Notes: a model not told the origin generated them from the letters alone. DNA of 64,000 nt from Syngnathus acus (GCF_901709675.1 NC_051091.1:989967-1053966), one strand, 5' to 3'; shown: positions 40,980 to 53,299, numbered from the stretch's first letter. Made by a program: numbers and translations.

Positions 40980-42670
40980 TACATATCAGCCGTGGCTGCG
41001 AAAGCAAAAGTATTTGAAAAACCGATGCAATAGAACATGCTCCTTCAGTTATCAATAAATTAATTATTCGTTGTATCAATTATTTGGAAATTGTCAAAGT
41101 GTGACCGTAATTTACGAATAATCTGGGCTAACAAGTCAAAAACAAAAAATGGTGTTTGTTTGGGTTTTTGGATGGTTTGAGAACATTTGCCTGCATCAAC
41201 TGAGCCTTTGAAAAAGTACGAAAAGGAGACACGCAAAAGGTTTTGACGTAATCTATTTCCGTAAAAAAAAAAATCTCAATGTTTTATAAATGCCGTTTGC
41301 ATGGTATCGTGTGGCGATATTTGTTTTCGTGGTTTTTATAGTGACTACACGCGCTAAAGATGGGGGAGGCTGCCAAACATCAATCTGAAAAGGTCTTTTG
41401 CAAAAAAAAACAACAACTCAAGATCTGTTCACTTTATCGTTATTTGTTCTATTTCTTGCTTCAAATAGTGTTGTTTTTTGTTGCGAGACCTTGGGCAGTC
41501 ACTTGTACATAATATGAATGAATCACTACAGACACTGTTAACTTACTAGTGTTGTCTTCTTGTACACTGTTTGATCACTGTGGACTCAAGTCTTAAGAGT
41601 TTTGTAAGATGATGTGCAATATTATTTATCTTTTGGTTTTGTTTTGACTGTACAAGCTCCGCACTGGCTTTATTTTTGTCCTCATCCTTAACCATTGCTG
41701 CCCAATGAAAAGCATATACTGTATCTCCAAATGGTGTGAGTCTTTTCTCCATCCCAAAAGATGGATTGATTATAAAAATCTTAACTCATCATTTTGAGAT
41801 ATGGTGACATATCCATATTTTGTGGGGTTTCTTTTAACTCGGACTCCAAATTTGAAACTGTGTATCCAAATAAAATTCGTCTTTTTTTGGCTTTTATATA
41901 AACATTCTAAAACAAACTTTGGTGAGACAAGTGTTTCATGGTAAAAAAAAAAAAAAGGCATACTTCTGCGTCTTTATATCAAAGACTTATGTTGTTTTTG
42001 AGATTAAAAAAATGCTTGCTTTTTATTTTGGAAAATCACATGTCCCGTATCTCCATTTGTACGAGCTAAAACGCAAAGAAAATGACCTGTTGCAATTTGT
42101 GGGAGACATGAATCCAATCTCTTTGTGATTGGACCTTGGAGTGTTACTGTCTGATGAGAAGAAGCATGCATCTCCAAATTTCTTTCACTCAAAATCCCAA
42201 ATATTCTTTTATTCAAGGCGCAAGGGAAAATGTTTTTGTCATATTGTGAATACAAATAATCAAACGTGTTTTAATTCATTTTGTTTCCGTCACGGATAGT
42301 GACAATTTGGAGATATCTTTGCTTTCTCTGGTTGGCCGTCCAAGTGTCCACTGTCCAATGAAAAGCAACCAAACAAGAAACACAACATATGGTGATGAAA
42401 ATGATTTGAATTGGACAGCCACGCCAATAACACCAGCCATCTCGCATATCTCGCTCGCTCGCATCCTCCCCACAAAAAGCTGCTTAAGGACTGACTACCT
42501 GCTCATTTTGTCCACTCGGCACATTTATTTTGCGTTTTTTAACAACTTGGCATGCTCTGGCCACTTTTCTCTCTCTTCAAAGTCAAGACTGGCTAAGTTA
42601 CAAAGTTTGTAATGCTGGAAATGTTCATTCATCATCCCACAAAGCCAGCCCTTCATCCTTCCTCCCCCAG

Positions 42671-42764
<94 letters not shown>
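42671..42764. repeat. (CT)n microsatellite
   Basis: About 45 CT dinucleotides in the probable slc12a5 3' UTR, followed about 150 bp on by an interrupted CA tract (about 42910-42962). Frames reading as SLSLSL or RERERE here are artefacts. Confidence 0.95.
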
Positions 42765-44515
42765 CTCTTCCTCCCAAAGGCTGTGTATTTTAAATGTGAC
42801 TGCAGTATCATGCTCCAAAAGTGATGAAAGAATATCAAAGTCGCGCTTCCAACGCTGGGAGCGACTCTGCTTGGACACCGCCCCTCACAACAGTCCGTTT
42901 CGGAACCGACACACGCGCACACGCACACACATACACACACGCGCACACACACACACACACACAGACGCGGAGCACCCACCAACCCACTAACCCACCCAAG
43001 CAAGCAACAAACTGTAGCATGAGACAAAAAGAGCTGCCGGTGATCATTTCTCAAGTCTCCATCCTTCAATGGATGTCAAGGGCTCTGACTAAACACATGA
43101 GTGAGCGGGTAGAGGAGTAAACAAACCACCAGAAAAACAGCACCCCCTGGTGGCCAACGACGTCACCACAATCTCGCATCAAATGCGGCTGCCAGCAGAG
43201 GCGCTCTCCAGTCAGCCGGTGTAAACATTATTGTGTGCATGCACGTGTGAACATGACAAGAATATATTTGTGTTCCCAAAAGTGTTTTTTTTCTTCTTCT
43301 CCTCTTTCCGGTCGCACGACTCTGTGTTTCAGACCTCCCTTCCCTTCCCTTCCCTCGCTATCTTTTAGCACTGGAAATGTTTCCAAATGATGACTATTAG
43401 TATAGAAGAGTACAAGATTCTATTTTTCATGTATTATCTGGAGAAAAAAAAATACTACCAAAGTATATTTATTAACTATATATTCACATTCATATATAAA
43501 AACATATTGTGCAAACATGTGCTCCAGTGAATTAGATGCAAATATTTTGGGGAAAATTGTGCCAAAGAAAAGTCCAATTTATGACTTGAGAAATGGTAGA
43601 CGCATCGAGCAATTGACAATGCTGTAGAAATGTTCTTCAAATTTCAATTCAAAATGTGAAACTCACATACTATATTCATTTGAATGCATTTCAACAATAC
43701 CCTGCCTCATTTATAAATTTGCAATATGGATTTCATTTCTTGAAAAGCTGTGAGCTACAATCAAAAGTGCTCTAAAAAGTCAGTATCCATTGCTCTGATA
43801 TAGTTTCAATTGCAGAATAAAATCAGTGAACAGGCAATGGGATGCACCCGTAGAGCTATACACATCATCATCATCATCAGGAGTGTCCAATAAAATGTTA
43901 ACACTAAAAAGCAAGACAATGCAGTTCAAGATATGCTACGTTAAGTATTTCCCAGTTCTGTTGTATGGGTAAAAATGCAATCCGTTTGAGATACGATTTT
44001 ATTATCCAGAATATGGATGGCGGCCCGTAATGTACACGCCACTAGTTGTTTTTAATTCACTGGAGTCATGGGAAACACTTTGTACGATGCCTAAAAATTC
44101 AGTGTAGGTTGTTAAATACTGTACTGCAAATGGACAAGTCACAAGTTTTTCCATTGAGAATCGCTCATATTGTGGTAAAAGTGTATTTATTGTTCCTTTA
44201 GGTTTTGTGGGGTGGGATGTGTTTTGCACATGTGCTGGGGGTGCGGGGCTGGTGGAGAGCGAGAGGGTGGGCTATGTGTAAATAAACTAAATATAATTAG
44301 TGTGGAAGTGTTTATTTTCTGTGTTAGTGTCAGTGAAATATTCTAAGGATTGAAAAACAGGAAAAAAAAAAAAAAAAAAGTCAACATGTATTCTCTATTG
44401 TGTTTCATGATACATTTCAAAAGAAAGTAGTTTTATCTTACATTTCAAATGCTTCTATCTCTGGCTTATGGCTATGATACCCGTTCTATTTTATAGATTT
44501 GTCAGCACAAAATGC

Positions 44516-44537
44516 AATAAACCAATACCATTTTATT
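44516..44537. terminator. Convergent poly(A) signals of slc12a5 and ncoa5
   Basis: A plus-strand AATAAA (44516-44521) and a minus-strand AATAAA (plus-strand TTTATT, 44532-44537) lie 10 bp apart. Cleavage 10-30 bases downstream of each would make the two mRNAs overlap tail to tail by a few tens of bases. Confidence 0.6.
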
Positions 44538-44728
44538 ACAGCAGTGTGGTGACTTTTTTTAATGGAATACATCAAACGTAAGAGAAGGAGCAGTCGATGG
44601 ACTGAAACATTTGCATGCGGGGAGATGTTTATGGAATCATCCTAACACCAACAGAACCTCAAACATGGGGTGCGGATATGAAAAACAACAACAAAAGTAA
44701 AATCGTTTACAAAATTATCTAGAACATC

Positions 44729-45597
44729 TCAGTAATGCCGGGGGTACATTTGTGTCATTTGGCCCATGTTGGCTGCTGGTCGAACTGGTGGTAGCTGCTG
44801 CTGCTGCTGCTGTTGTTGGTGGTGGTGGTGGTGCATTTGGGACTGGTGGTGCATTTGTTGTTGTTGCTGCTGCTGCTGCTGCTGGGGTTGCTGTTGAAGT
44901 GCCAGGCTGCCGGTGTTCACCAGGTGGTTGAGAGCCGGTCCACTCTGGATTAGAGTGTCCAGAGCTTTCTGGACACTCGGGTTATCAAAATTGATACCGC
45001 CGGTAGAGTTGGCGCCTCTCGGACCACCCGCAGAAGCACCGGCTGAGGGCGAGCGGCCCATAGAGGCGCCGTAGCCCTGAGACGCTGCTCCGCCTTGGCG
45101 CCCCGAGCTGTAGTCTTGGGACTGGACAGAGGAAGCGCCTGAAGCGCTGCTCTTGAACAGACTGAGGATCTTGGCCTGGAGCTCCTCATTGGGGTTGGTC
45201 TGCGTGCTCAGAGGCGTTGACATTGGCTGAGACGCCATGTGGCTGGACTGGGGCGCCATGTGGCTGGACTGGGGTGCCATGTGGCTGGACTGGGGTGCCA
45301 TGTGGCTGGACTGGGGTGCCATGTGACTTGGCTGAGGCGCCATGAGGCCGCCGGGCTGGGGCGCCAAGTGGCCCGACTGTGCCGCCATGGGGCTGGACTG
45401 AACCGCCATGTGGCTAGACTGCTGCGGTGCCATGAGACCAGAATGGGGCCCCACGAGGCCCGAGTGCGGAACCATGTGGCTAGACTGCTGTGGTACTGGG
45501 CGAGCAGAAAGGGCGGGAGGCAACGCCGCCGCTGCACCCACCAAAGGCAACCCTGCAGCCGAGGGCTGGCCATCAGCGGTGACCGGAAGGACCGTAG
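44729..45597 (-). CDS. ncoa5: ncoa5 last exon: heptad repeats and Gln/His tracts
   Basis: Encodes 288 residues. The first part has several imperfect HMAPQ/GLMAPQ units, then five near-identical SSHMAPQ heptads from a 21-bp tandem repeat (about 45235-45340). A conserved block, EELQAKILSLFKSS, follows, then a Ser/Gly-rich linker, the conserved NFDNPSVQKALDTLIQSGPAL, and a Q10-MHHQSQMHHHHH-Q8 tract before the conserved end. The repeats are absent from human NCOA5 as I recall it. Confidence 0.93.
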
Positions 45598-48500
45598 CTG
45601 TCCAGAGAAACGGGTTAGCATGTTAGCGTGACAACATTCATTCCCTGCTGCGCCGGCCGGCCGGCGTTAAGGATGACGAGTCATACCTGCGTGAGGGTCT
45701 GCGGGATTTCTCATCAGCCGCGTCCGTTTGTCAGTGAGGTACGCGATCAGACCTTCCAGTTCCTCGGGCATTAAAAACCTATCGAGTGACAACAAAACCA
45801 AGTTTTCCCAACCCTTATTGACCCAAGGCACAGTCCAAACTGTTCATCATGTAAGTAAATCATTTTCCAACCAGGATTGAAGTGAAGCTCCTAGCAGGGA
45901 GGTGAGCTTTCTTACCTGTTCTCTGCAAGCAACGTGATGAAGGTTAGCACAGACACTGGGTGGCTTTCACGGTCAGGCTCACGGAGTAGCACATCGTCTG
46001 CCATTTTGGCGGCCTTGCGGGCAATCTCCTCGCGATCCTTCTCGCGGGTTTCCACCTTGTAGGTGTCGTAATTGTGGCCGATCAGCATCATGGCATCCTG
46101 CATCGGCATGTTCCGGTGCTCTGTGAAAGGTTCAAGCAGATGTGCTTTTATTTCCCTCCCGGCGATATAAACCCTCATTACTGACATGGAGAATACACAA
46201 GTATAAGGTGAGGTTACCTTGAGGCGTGCCAAACAGGATGTTGACGGTGCAGGATCGGTGCACCTGATGCTGCTGGGTAATGATGATGGCAAAAGGAGTG
46301 CGAGCGCGGCCCACATCCTCCAGCGCCTGAGTCAGGGACACCTCGGTGTTGAGGAAGATCAGGTCCACCACCATGCCCAAGTCGTGAACTTTGCGTCCGA
46401 CTGTCTCAGCATACTCCCTGCTGTTGGTTCAAATGCAAAAAAGGCGCCACGTGAAGTGAAATAAACTTCTTAAACCTTGCCCTGAAATGAGAACACAGTG
46501 CAGCCTTACTTCTGTGCTTTGTTGACGACAATGACGGAGCAGTCGACAGGGCGTTCTGTTTCGTGGCGCCGTTGCAGTTCCTCATAGTACTGTCGATAGA
46601 GCTCATTACGCCGGCGCTCCTCCGGACGACCGCGGTCATCTACTGGTGAGGACCAAAAAAAATAAAAAATTGGTCGTCTCTATGGAGTTGGGAAAACGTG
46701 AAAGATAAAGATGACCAACTATCAGCCTCGCGTCGCCCGTTCCATGGGTCTTTGTACTGGTCCCTGTAAAGGTCATCCTTCCTTCTGCCGTAGTAGTCAT
46801 CTGGGGCGTTTCCACCACGATAGTAACGGTCGTATTCCTCTCTGCTGTATCAAAACAAACAAGAAGTCAATGGAAAAATGCGATATGCTCTTTTAGCTGC
46901 AATGCATATCCTTTACTTGTGGGCGGGATCCCGCGGGCCGCCTCTCAGGTCCTTGTCTCTGTTCTCGGAGCCGCGATAACGATACTCGTGGCTTCCCGTT
47001 CTTGGCTCTCTGCCGGAATCTCGAACAGGGTCCCTGGGGTCTCTCCCGTCACGTCCGTCACGGGAGTCTCGATCTCGGGATTCGCGTGCATCTCGATCTC
47101 TGCTATCACGGGGGAACACCGGCGAGCGGGAACGAGGCCGGGGATCCTTACCGTCCCCGAACCCGCCGTATGGCCTGCGTAAGAAGGTACAAATCGTGAG
47201 AGGGTACATTCTCGTACGTAAACTTTAAAAGTACAGTGTTTACTGACGCCAAGGAATAAATACAGTCAATCTGCATCAAATAAATTCAACCCAGGAGACT
47301 CCGACGTTTTTTTCCACGTGTACAAGTGGTCCTTGTTCCTAATCCTCTTAAATACAAACTTCAACCTTTTGATCGTTCTTTATTCGTTTCCCGTAAAGTC
47401 TCACCATTTTGTAAATAAGCAGAGACACATTCAGAGAAAGAAAAGAGAGAAGAAAAAAAAACAATTAAACTTCACATCCGTGAGGAATAAATGAAATTAT
47501 AATGCAAGCTGGCCCTGGAACATTATGATTGATACCCCATGAAATACTTTATCCAAGGTCCCAATGCTTGGAAGTAACCAGAGAAGTTGGTGTTCGAGTA
47601 AAATACGCAAAGTCTGCTTGTATGACTGAGATGAATCCAAGTGGATGAGGTGTGTGAGAACTTCCAAGACTGGTGTTGTACAAGTTCAAACCCAAACTAC
47701 AAGCTTCGAGTTTTTTGTGCCAGATGATAGAACAAGAAGCTGCTGCGTTTGCTTAGTTCAGCGCGCGAAAAGACGCAAACGTTGAGGCAGCGCAACACGG
47801 CCGAGAAAAACGCCGTGCTGGTGCAACCTCCCTACTCACCTCACCAGGGTCCATGTCATTTTCTATTTCCCAAGCTCAATGGGGTGACGAAGGGGAACTG
47901 ATTTGAAGACGAGACCAAGCTCAAGATAACTATGACAACCCACAAGTATCCTTCTAGGCGTGCACAAAGGCTGGGAAAGTCCATTACGACGCCATGGGAT
48001 GGAAAAAGGTGAAGCTTGTAGTTTGGATTTAAAATGTTTAGCTGTTGTGATACCATACTCGTCCTGAAAATTCTGACAAGAATTGAATAACTTCTAAAGT
48101 CTTTCTTTTACTTCGTGGCAAGTGTTGCGATCTATCAAATACATTCAATATTTGCTTCTCAAAAACTCTCCCAGTCACTACCATCACACAGAGGCTTGTG
48201 CTTGTAAAGAAGACGGAATAAACCAAACAAACACAATACTCGATGATAGCGTTTGGTTCACAGGGCCGCCACATAACCCAGATTCCTTCACGAGTTCATA
48301 GAGGTCCGTGGCCCTACCAGTAAGCAGTACGTGACATTTACACCGGCAATTTGTATGACAACACAACAAAAAATAATGGGCACGGGTGCCCTCTTGTTGC
48401 GCGTGACCCTATTTCTTACGGTCGGAACGCCGAATGTCAGGACCGTCCGTCTTAACCGCGAAGCCACTGCTTGTGCTACGCAAATTGCGGCAGAGATTTC

Positions 48501-50433
48501 TTTTGCGCCCACCCATTGTATGAAAGCTCTTTTGATGAATTGCATTACTTTAAGAGCATAGCCAAAGTCAGTTAAGAGACTAGCTGGTTACTGAAGGCAA
48601 TCGAAATTGTATTCACAGGAACTGAAAAACTTGTCACGCCTTGAAACCGAAATAGATTTGCACCGTCCGCCGAAAACTATTGATGATATTGGATTTTCTT
48701 GATTCACTGAACGGCCTTTACAAAAGGTAGCAGGGCACCGCTGAAATTGACTGCAGTTTTCCACTCGAGGTATTATGCCCGTCCGTCCGTCCGTCCGTCG
48801 TCACGTGATGAAAATGGTTTGAAACGAGAGGTCAAATTCATTTTCAATGGTACTTTCTTTCATATATTTGAAGAGAAGCACCTTTTGGCCTTGCTCGACT
48901 TGATTGACCTTTTCCAAAGGTGGTTGGGCGCTACATCTATTTGTTCAACCATGAGCATCATTTTTAGGTTTTACGGGGTGGGATGGGGAAAAAACTCCTG
49001 AGCAGAATGCTGCCTGAAGGGGCTCTGGCCCAAGTGTGAACCTATTTGTCGGAGCTGACATCATCATCATCAAGTAGTCTAGTCAATTTGATTTTAAAGT
49101 GTGCGAATATTGCTCCACTAATGTACGATGAAATCCGACCATGCTTAAAAACTTCAGTACAAACAAAATGAGAGCCAAAAAAGATGTCTGCAGACAAATT
49201 GTGACATTCCCTTATCAGGTTTATTTTGACTCAAATTCCTGCCAGTGAAATAACGGAAACAATTTCCAAAATAGTGGCTTGAACACCTCCGTAACCAACC
49301 CGAACCATCGAAGGTTTAAAAATCACGTTTTAGTCGCTGGTTTTTGAGCGGCTGCTTTGGAGGCGATGCTAGGTCTTCCCACAGAATTTGTGTTACTTTA
49401 CCTGCGTGGAGGGCTCGGCTGGGAATGAGGTTTAGCGCACCGTCGCTCCACTGCCATATTTACATCTGAAAATAAATCAATCCAAACGTTGAACAAAAAA
49501 CAATGGCATGGCAATCAGAGTACGCGCAGAACGAACGCAAAATTGGGCACGGCAAAGAAATTCCCATGGTCCAAAATGAAAATGCGCGAGTTTCCTGACT
49601 GGACGACAGGTCGAAATGCAGCGCGCGGAGATGCAGTCTGTCGAATGAAACGACGAGGCGAAAATTCTTTTCCGGCGAGGCGCATTTGGACAACGTATTA
49701 AAGGCATTCCGAAGTAAATGCAAAGACAATTGGGGGGAAATTAAACTAATTGTGTAAGTGTTTATTTACTTTGTCTGCCAATCATTCAAAACAAGTTTCC
49801 AAGGAGAAAAGGCAAAAACATTGCAACCAACGATATGAGTTTAGCTGTATTTGACTTGATCAATCCAACAGAAGGTACTCAATCATCTATCTACCCTCGT
49901 AATTAACACGATTTGTTCGATGGGGTTGTCACACAGGTTATGCATAGGAAGTATAGTCAGACTTGATACAGTCAAGGCTTACCTATTTTATAACCTTTAT
50001 AAATGCGACCCTTTTGGGCCAACTTTGCAGCTTCGGCTTCCTCTACACGCTCAAATTGTACAAATCCATATCCACGTAACAGGGAAACGCCTGAAAGAGG
50101 GATACTTTCAGTGGTACAAGAAAACATTGGAGTGGATACCTACCCATTTAGCCAAGCACGGTTGGAATAGTTACATGCTTAAGACAAATTGCAAATTAGA
50201 CAAGGCATTGCAATGAGCTACAATCTGTGGATTTTGTTTTGCTCAGGATGACGTATTTACTGACCAAGTATCTTTCCATATGGACTGAAAAGATCTTCCA
50301 AATCCTTCTTATCCATGTCAGACGTTGGCAAATTCCCCACAAAAATCCTTCGCTCCATTTCCCGTGGATCTGTACTGCTACAGGTGCGTGAGAAGTGCAC
50401 CGGCGAAGGACTCCGGCTTCTTCGGCGAGACAT
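44729..50433 (-). CDS. ncoa5: Nuclear receptor coactivator 5 with N-terminal RRM
   Basis: Nuclear coregulator that binds oestrogen receptors and other nuclear receptors. Exons in transcription order: 50433-50265, 50090-49983, 49465-49402, 47174-46917, 46841-46720, 46642-46510, 46417-46218, 46120-45916, 45778-45687, 45597-44729; they join in frame to about 739 residues. The middle (RPVDCSVIVVNK to GTPQEHRNMP) is the anticodon-binding-like domain shared with class II tRNA synthetases and is nearly identical to human NCOA5. The end GGINFDNPSVQKALDTLIQS and terminal YPRHY also match. The start MSRRRSRSPSP is chosen because it opens in frame into the RRM. Human NCOA5 as I remember it is 579 residues and starts downstream of the RRM. 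The gene is convergent with slc12a5, as in human. Confidence 0.93.
46218..46642 (-). CDS. ncoa5: ncoa5 anticodon-binding-like domain exons
   Basis: Exon 46510-46642 encodes RPEERRRNELYRQYYEELQR and RPVDCSVIVVNKAQ; exon 46218-46417 encodes YAETVGRKVHDLGMVVDLIF through TQQHQVHRSCTVNILFGTPQ. This Rossmann-like fold resembles the anticodon-binding domain of His/Thr tRNA synthetases. Phases are 2 and 1 and match across the joins. The 46642 acceptor is a tandem CAGTAG, so a 3-base alternative exists. Confidence 0.93.
46720..47174 (-). CDS. ncoa5: ncoa5 Arg/Asp-rich exons
   Basis: Exon 46917-47174 encodes a long run of RD/RE/RDSRD-type units with PRPRSRSP, like the DRDR region of human NCOA5. Exon 46720-46841 encodes EEYDRYYRGGNAPDDYYGRR and DDLYRDQYKDPWNGRREAD. 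The acceptor at 46841/46844 is a tandem CAGCAG, giving K or NR at the join. Such mixed-charge regions typify splicing-associated proteins. Confidence 0.88.
47175..49401 (-). other. ncoa5: ncoa5 intron
   Basis: Largest coding intron of ncoa5. No gene seen. A short (CCGT)n run lies at about 48779-48798; other frames are short and without resemblance. Confidence 0.55.
49402..50433 (-). CDS. ncoa5: ncoa5 RRM exons
   Basis: Three exons give an RRM at residues 29-100: RNP2 IFVGNL at 30-35, DKKDLEDLFSPYGKIL, RNP1 RGYGFVQF at 62-69, then EEAEAAKLAQKGRIYKGYK and IDVNMAVERR. The short loop between helix 1 and RNP1 and the DVNMAxE exit are like the hnRNPC/RALY RRM. An SR-rich leader (RRRSRSPSP) precedes it. 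Phases agree at both joins (1 then 1). Confidence 0.85.
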
Positions 50434-50527
50434 GGGACTTGATCCCCAGGTTTAGCAGATTGGTTCTTCGTACGTTCGGAAATGCTCGGAAACGTTTACT
50501 TTTGAGCGGATACGAGCGTCCACGATC
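50434..50527 (-). other. ncoa5: ncoa5 5' UTR part of first coding exon
   Basis: The exon with the start codon has a good acceptor (TGTTTCAG ending at 50528), giving 94 bases of 5' UTR with no upstream ATG. A first non-coding exon must lie further upstream. Confidence 0.6.
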
Positions 50528-52881
50528 CTGAAACATGTCAATGGGGGTGACAGAAGAGATTAAAATTTCTCTGTAGGATGAAAAGTTGCAAATGGAGTCA
50601 AGAGGTTGTGCGTTGGAAATGGGGAAATTCAACGGACGCAGGAAAACGGTCGGCTCGGAAACTCTTCAACGATTAGCGGCCCGGCGCGCTCCGGTAAAAT
50701 GCACCACGTATAAATGTGGATCCAATCCATGGTTTGAAAATTTGATGCAAGAAACGAAGGGGACAAAGAAACGATTGGCATCGTTTTAGTCGTTTTTATT
50801 CGTGGCCACATAAGCTCACCATCAAGCTTGGGCGAGGATCCCCCACTGTAATGTGTACGGGGGCCGTTTTAACCTGATCGACGTTATTCCAATTGAGAAT
50901 GTGTCCCACCTCTCTCTATTATTATGAAGCAATTGAGTACAGGGAATCCTCGGTTTATGACTGAGATCTATGGCAGGTATGTAACTCTAATGAACGCAAG
51001 TTGGAACACTCAAAAGTCCATCGCTAACCTATACTCGCAAAGTTGTCAAGTTACACAATAAATGTTTGTGTTCAAGACACATCACGGGCATAAAAGTAAG
51101 ACAAAGAAAAAATTAAAAAAACAGTACGCAGTAACTTAGCGTGTGCCTTGATGTATTCAAGTAGAGCCACCGCGCAAACTCGTTCACTACATGCCATTCC
51201 AAGACCGAGAACCCCCTGTACGACGAGAGAAGGTTTGTCTTGGAAAATACACACCCCAATGTGGAAAGAAAACATGGCGTACTGTGTGTCACATTTTGTC
51301 CCATGTGAAAATGTACAAACTCTACAGTCCACTAGATACAATGACGATAAAGATCTATTCTATATTTGAGTGACGCAGAAATCACAATCAGAGACAGCAA
51401 AATTCGCACGGGTCCTCCTTGGCAGCCCCTCCTCGCAAATGGTGATTCAAATTCAAATGTCTTGATGGAAAAATTACTTTGGAGACATGAAATGGTTTTG
51501 GCAAATGCTGAAACGAAAAGGCACCATTATGCGTCTTGCCATCGGGCAAAGGTCCGCTTTTGAAAGAGTTTGACGGCACAACGCAAAATTGTTTCATCCA
51601 AAGAAAAATGTAGGGATTCCCAAAAACAGGCAAACATTTATAATGCTGCTCAGCAAACAACTTTGCAAATACCTTGGTGGTAATCCAGAAGGCGAGGATG
51701 GCACTTCCAATCAATTTGACAAGCGTCTGAAAGAGAATCGAAAAAGTCTTGTAAGGAGACGTTGATTAGGAACCCTAAAGTGTGTACGTCTGAGACATTT
51801 GGAGCACGACAGCAGGTTTTGAATGCAGCCGAGTAACCGAGCGAAGGAAAAGCTGTTTGAAACAACAAAGAGGTGCATCGTATTTATACGTCAAACACAA
51901 GATTGGGGCTTAACGTGGTTCAAATAAATGACCAGATGCCTCACCCGCAATTAGATTATAAGATGACATTGAGCACCCCTGGATGGATACAGGATGTCAA
52001 AGTTCTCTGACGTGCTAGCTTGGACGTTAGCTGGCTCCAACCATCAGCATTCCACGCAAGTCACAATCAGGTAAAACAATAACATGTCCGATGGCAGTAA
52101 AGAGCCTGTTAACAAATAATTAAGGTTCATATAACTGGGTCTTCTGCAAAGAAGCATTTGCGGCACCGCTTGAGCCAGGAACATGGATGTCATCATACGT
52201 TGCATATGACACTGCAAGCTTCCAGGCAAATCGCTCAGCCCGACGGCCCACACATTATACAGTCTTGTAAAACTTTTATTTTGCCTTTCAACCTTTTTAG
52301 GGGGCGGGACTAGATAAGCACATTTGCTTCAACCTGCTTCATGTCATGTCAATCAAAATGTGAAATTAACTTGTAATAAGTGTGTTGTACTTGCCGAAAT
52401 ATACAAAAGTAAATCAAAAACTGTTGATAAAAGTGGGTTTATTGACCAGTTTCAGACAGTTTTGATATTTCGTCATCCTCCATAGCCACTCGGTGGCGTC
52501 GTTGCGACAACAACCAAGGATTACGTGATCGAACGATGCGCGGCGGCGTAGAGAACCAGCGTTTATTAACAACCGAAATGCACTTAATCATGAAATAATA
52601 GTATTTCAGGCTCGAGTCATCAGATATTGGTTCGAAATTCAAATCATCCGGGAATTGGCTGAAAATACTCTCCAGCCCGCGCGCTGCGCATGCCTATTCG
52701 ACTGTGGAAAAAGACAATATGGAGTCCACCGCCAAACGCGCGAGCCTCGCTAAATGGCGAAGTTCGAGGGGCTGGAGTAGTGCTAACCCCCAAATAGCAC
52801 CAACAACAAAAAAGATGTCCGTAATAACGGGCGCATTCAGTCGCTTACTTAATCGTACCTCACGGCCTCTTTGATACGTAC
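50528..52881 (-). other. ncoa5: ncoa5 5' UTR intron (inferred)
   Basis: Sequence between the acceptor at 50528 and the candidate first exon. No coding similarity is seen; frames are below 110 codons. Confidence 0.4.
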
Positions 52882-53200
52882 CTCAGGTCGCGCGGTTTTA
52901 CCTACATAAATAACTGTGTGCTAGCCAGTAGCTGATAGCTTAGCTAACAAGTAAAAGAAAGGGTACGGGCGTTTTGCTTTAAAGTAGAGCGAAGCCACGT
53001 TTGCTTTGGGACATAAAGACATTAGGAATTACCTTCCAAAGAGGATTTAATCTGGTTTTATCCCGTCAAGCCCACGTCTCCGTTGTCTTCATACAAAGTC
53101 AACCCCCACTCCTACTTCTTCTTTTAGGACAGATGGCTGCTTAACTGAATCTCCGCTACGCTACTTTGCTCGCTGCCGCCGCCCCCAGGTCGGAGGTATA
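52882..53200 (-). promoter_or_regulatory. ncoa5: Candidate ncoa5 promoter and first non-coding exon
   Basis: A strong minus-strand donor, GAG|GTACGT, occurs at 52882, followed upstream by sequence with GC-rich patches (CGCTGCCGCCGCCCCC near 53170). Further downstream, near 52685-52695, there is GGCATGCGCAGCG, an NRF1-like site. This would splice to the acceptor at 50528. The position is guessed from splice logic and composition only. Confidence 0.35.
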
Positions 53201-53299
53201 ATTTCAACTCCCAATAGACGTCAACAATTGCCAGATTCCTTCTTCGTGCCTCTTTATTCTACTCCCTAGCCATGTGGGTCATTACGTGGTTGCCACCTA

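Noticed and set aside
45239-45631. 130-codon plus frame opposite the ncoa5 last exon
   Set aside because: Antisense shadow of the SSHMAPQ repeat.
49452-49465. ATG TAA just before an ATG in ncoa5, looking like a minimal start-stop upstream ORF
   Set aside because: The upstream exon joins in phase so that these bases are read as D-V-N-M within the RRM exit; they are coding, not a 5' UTR.
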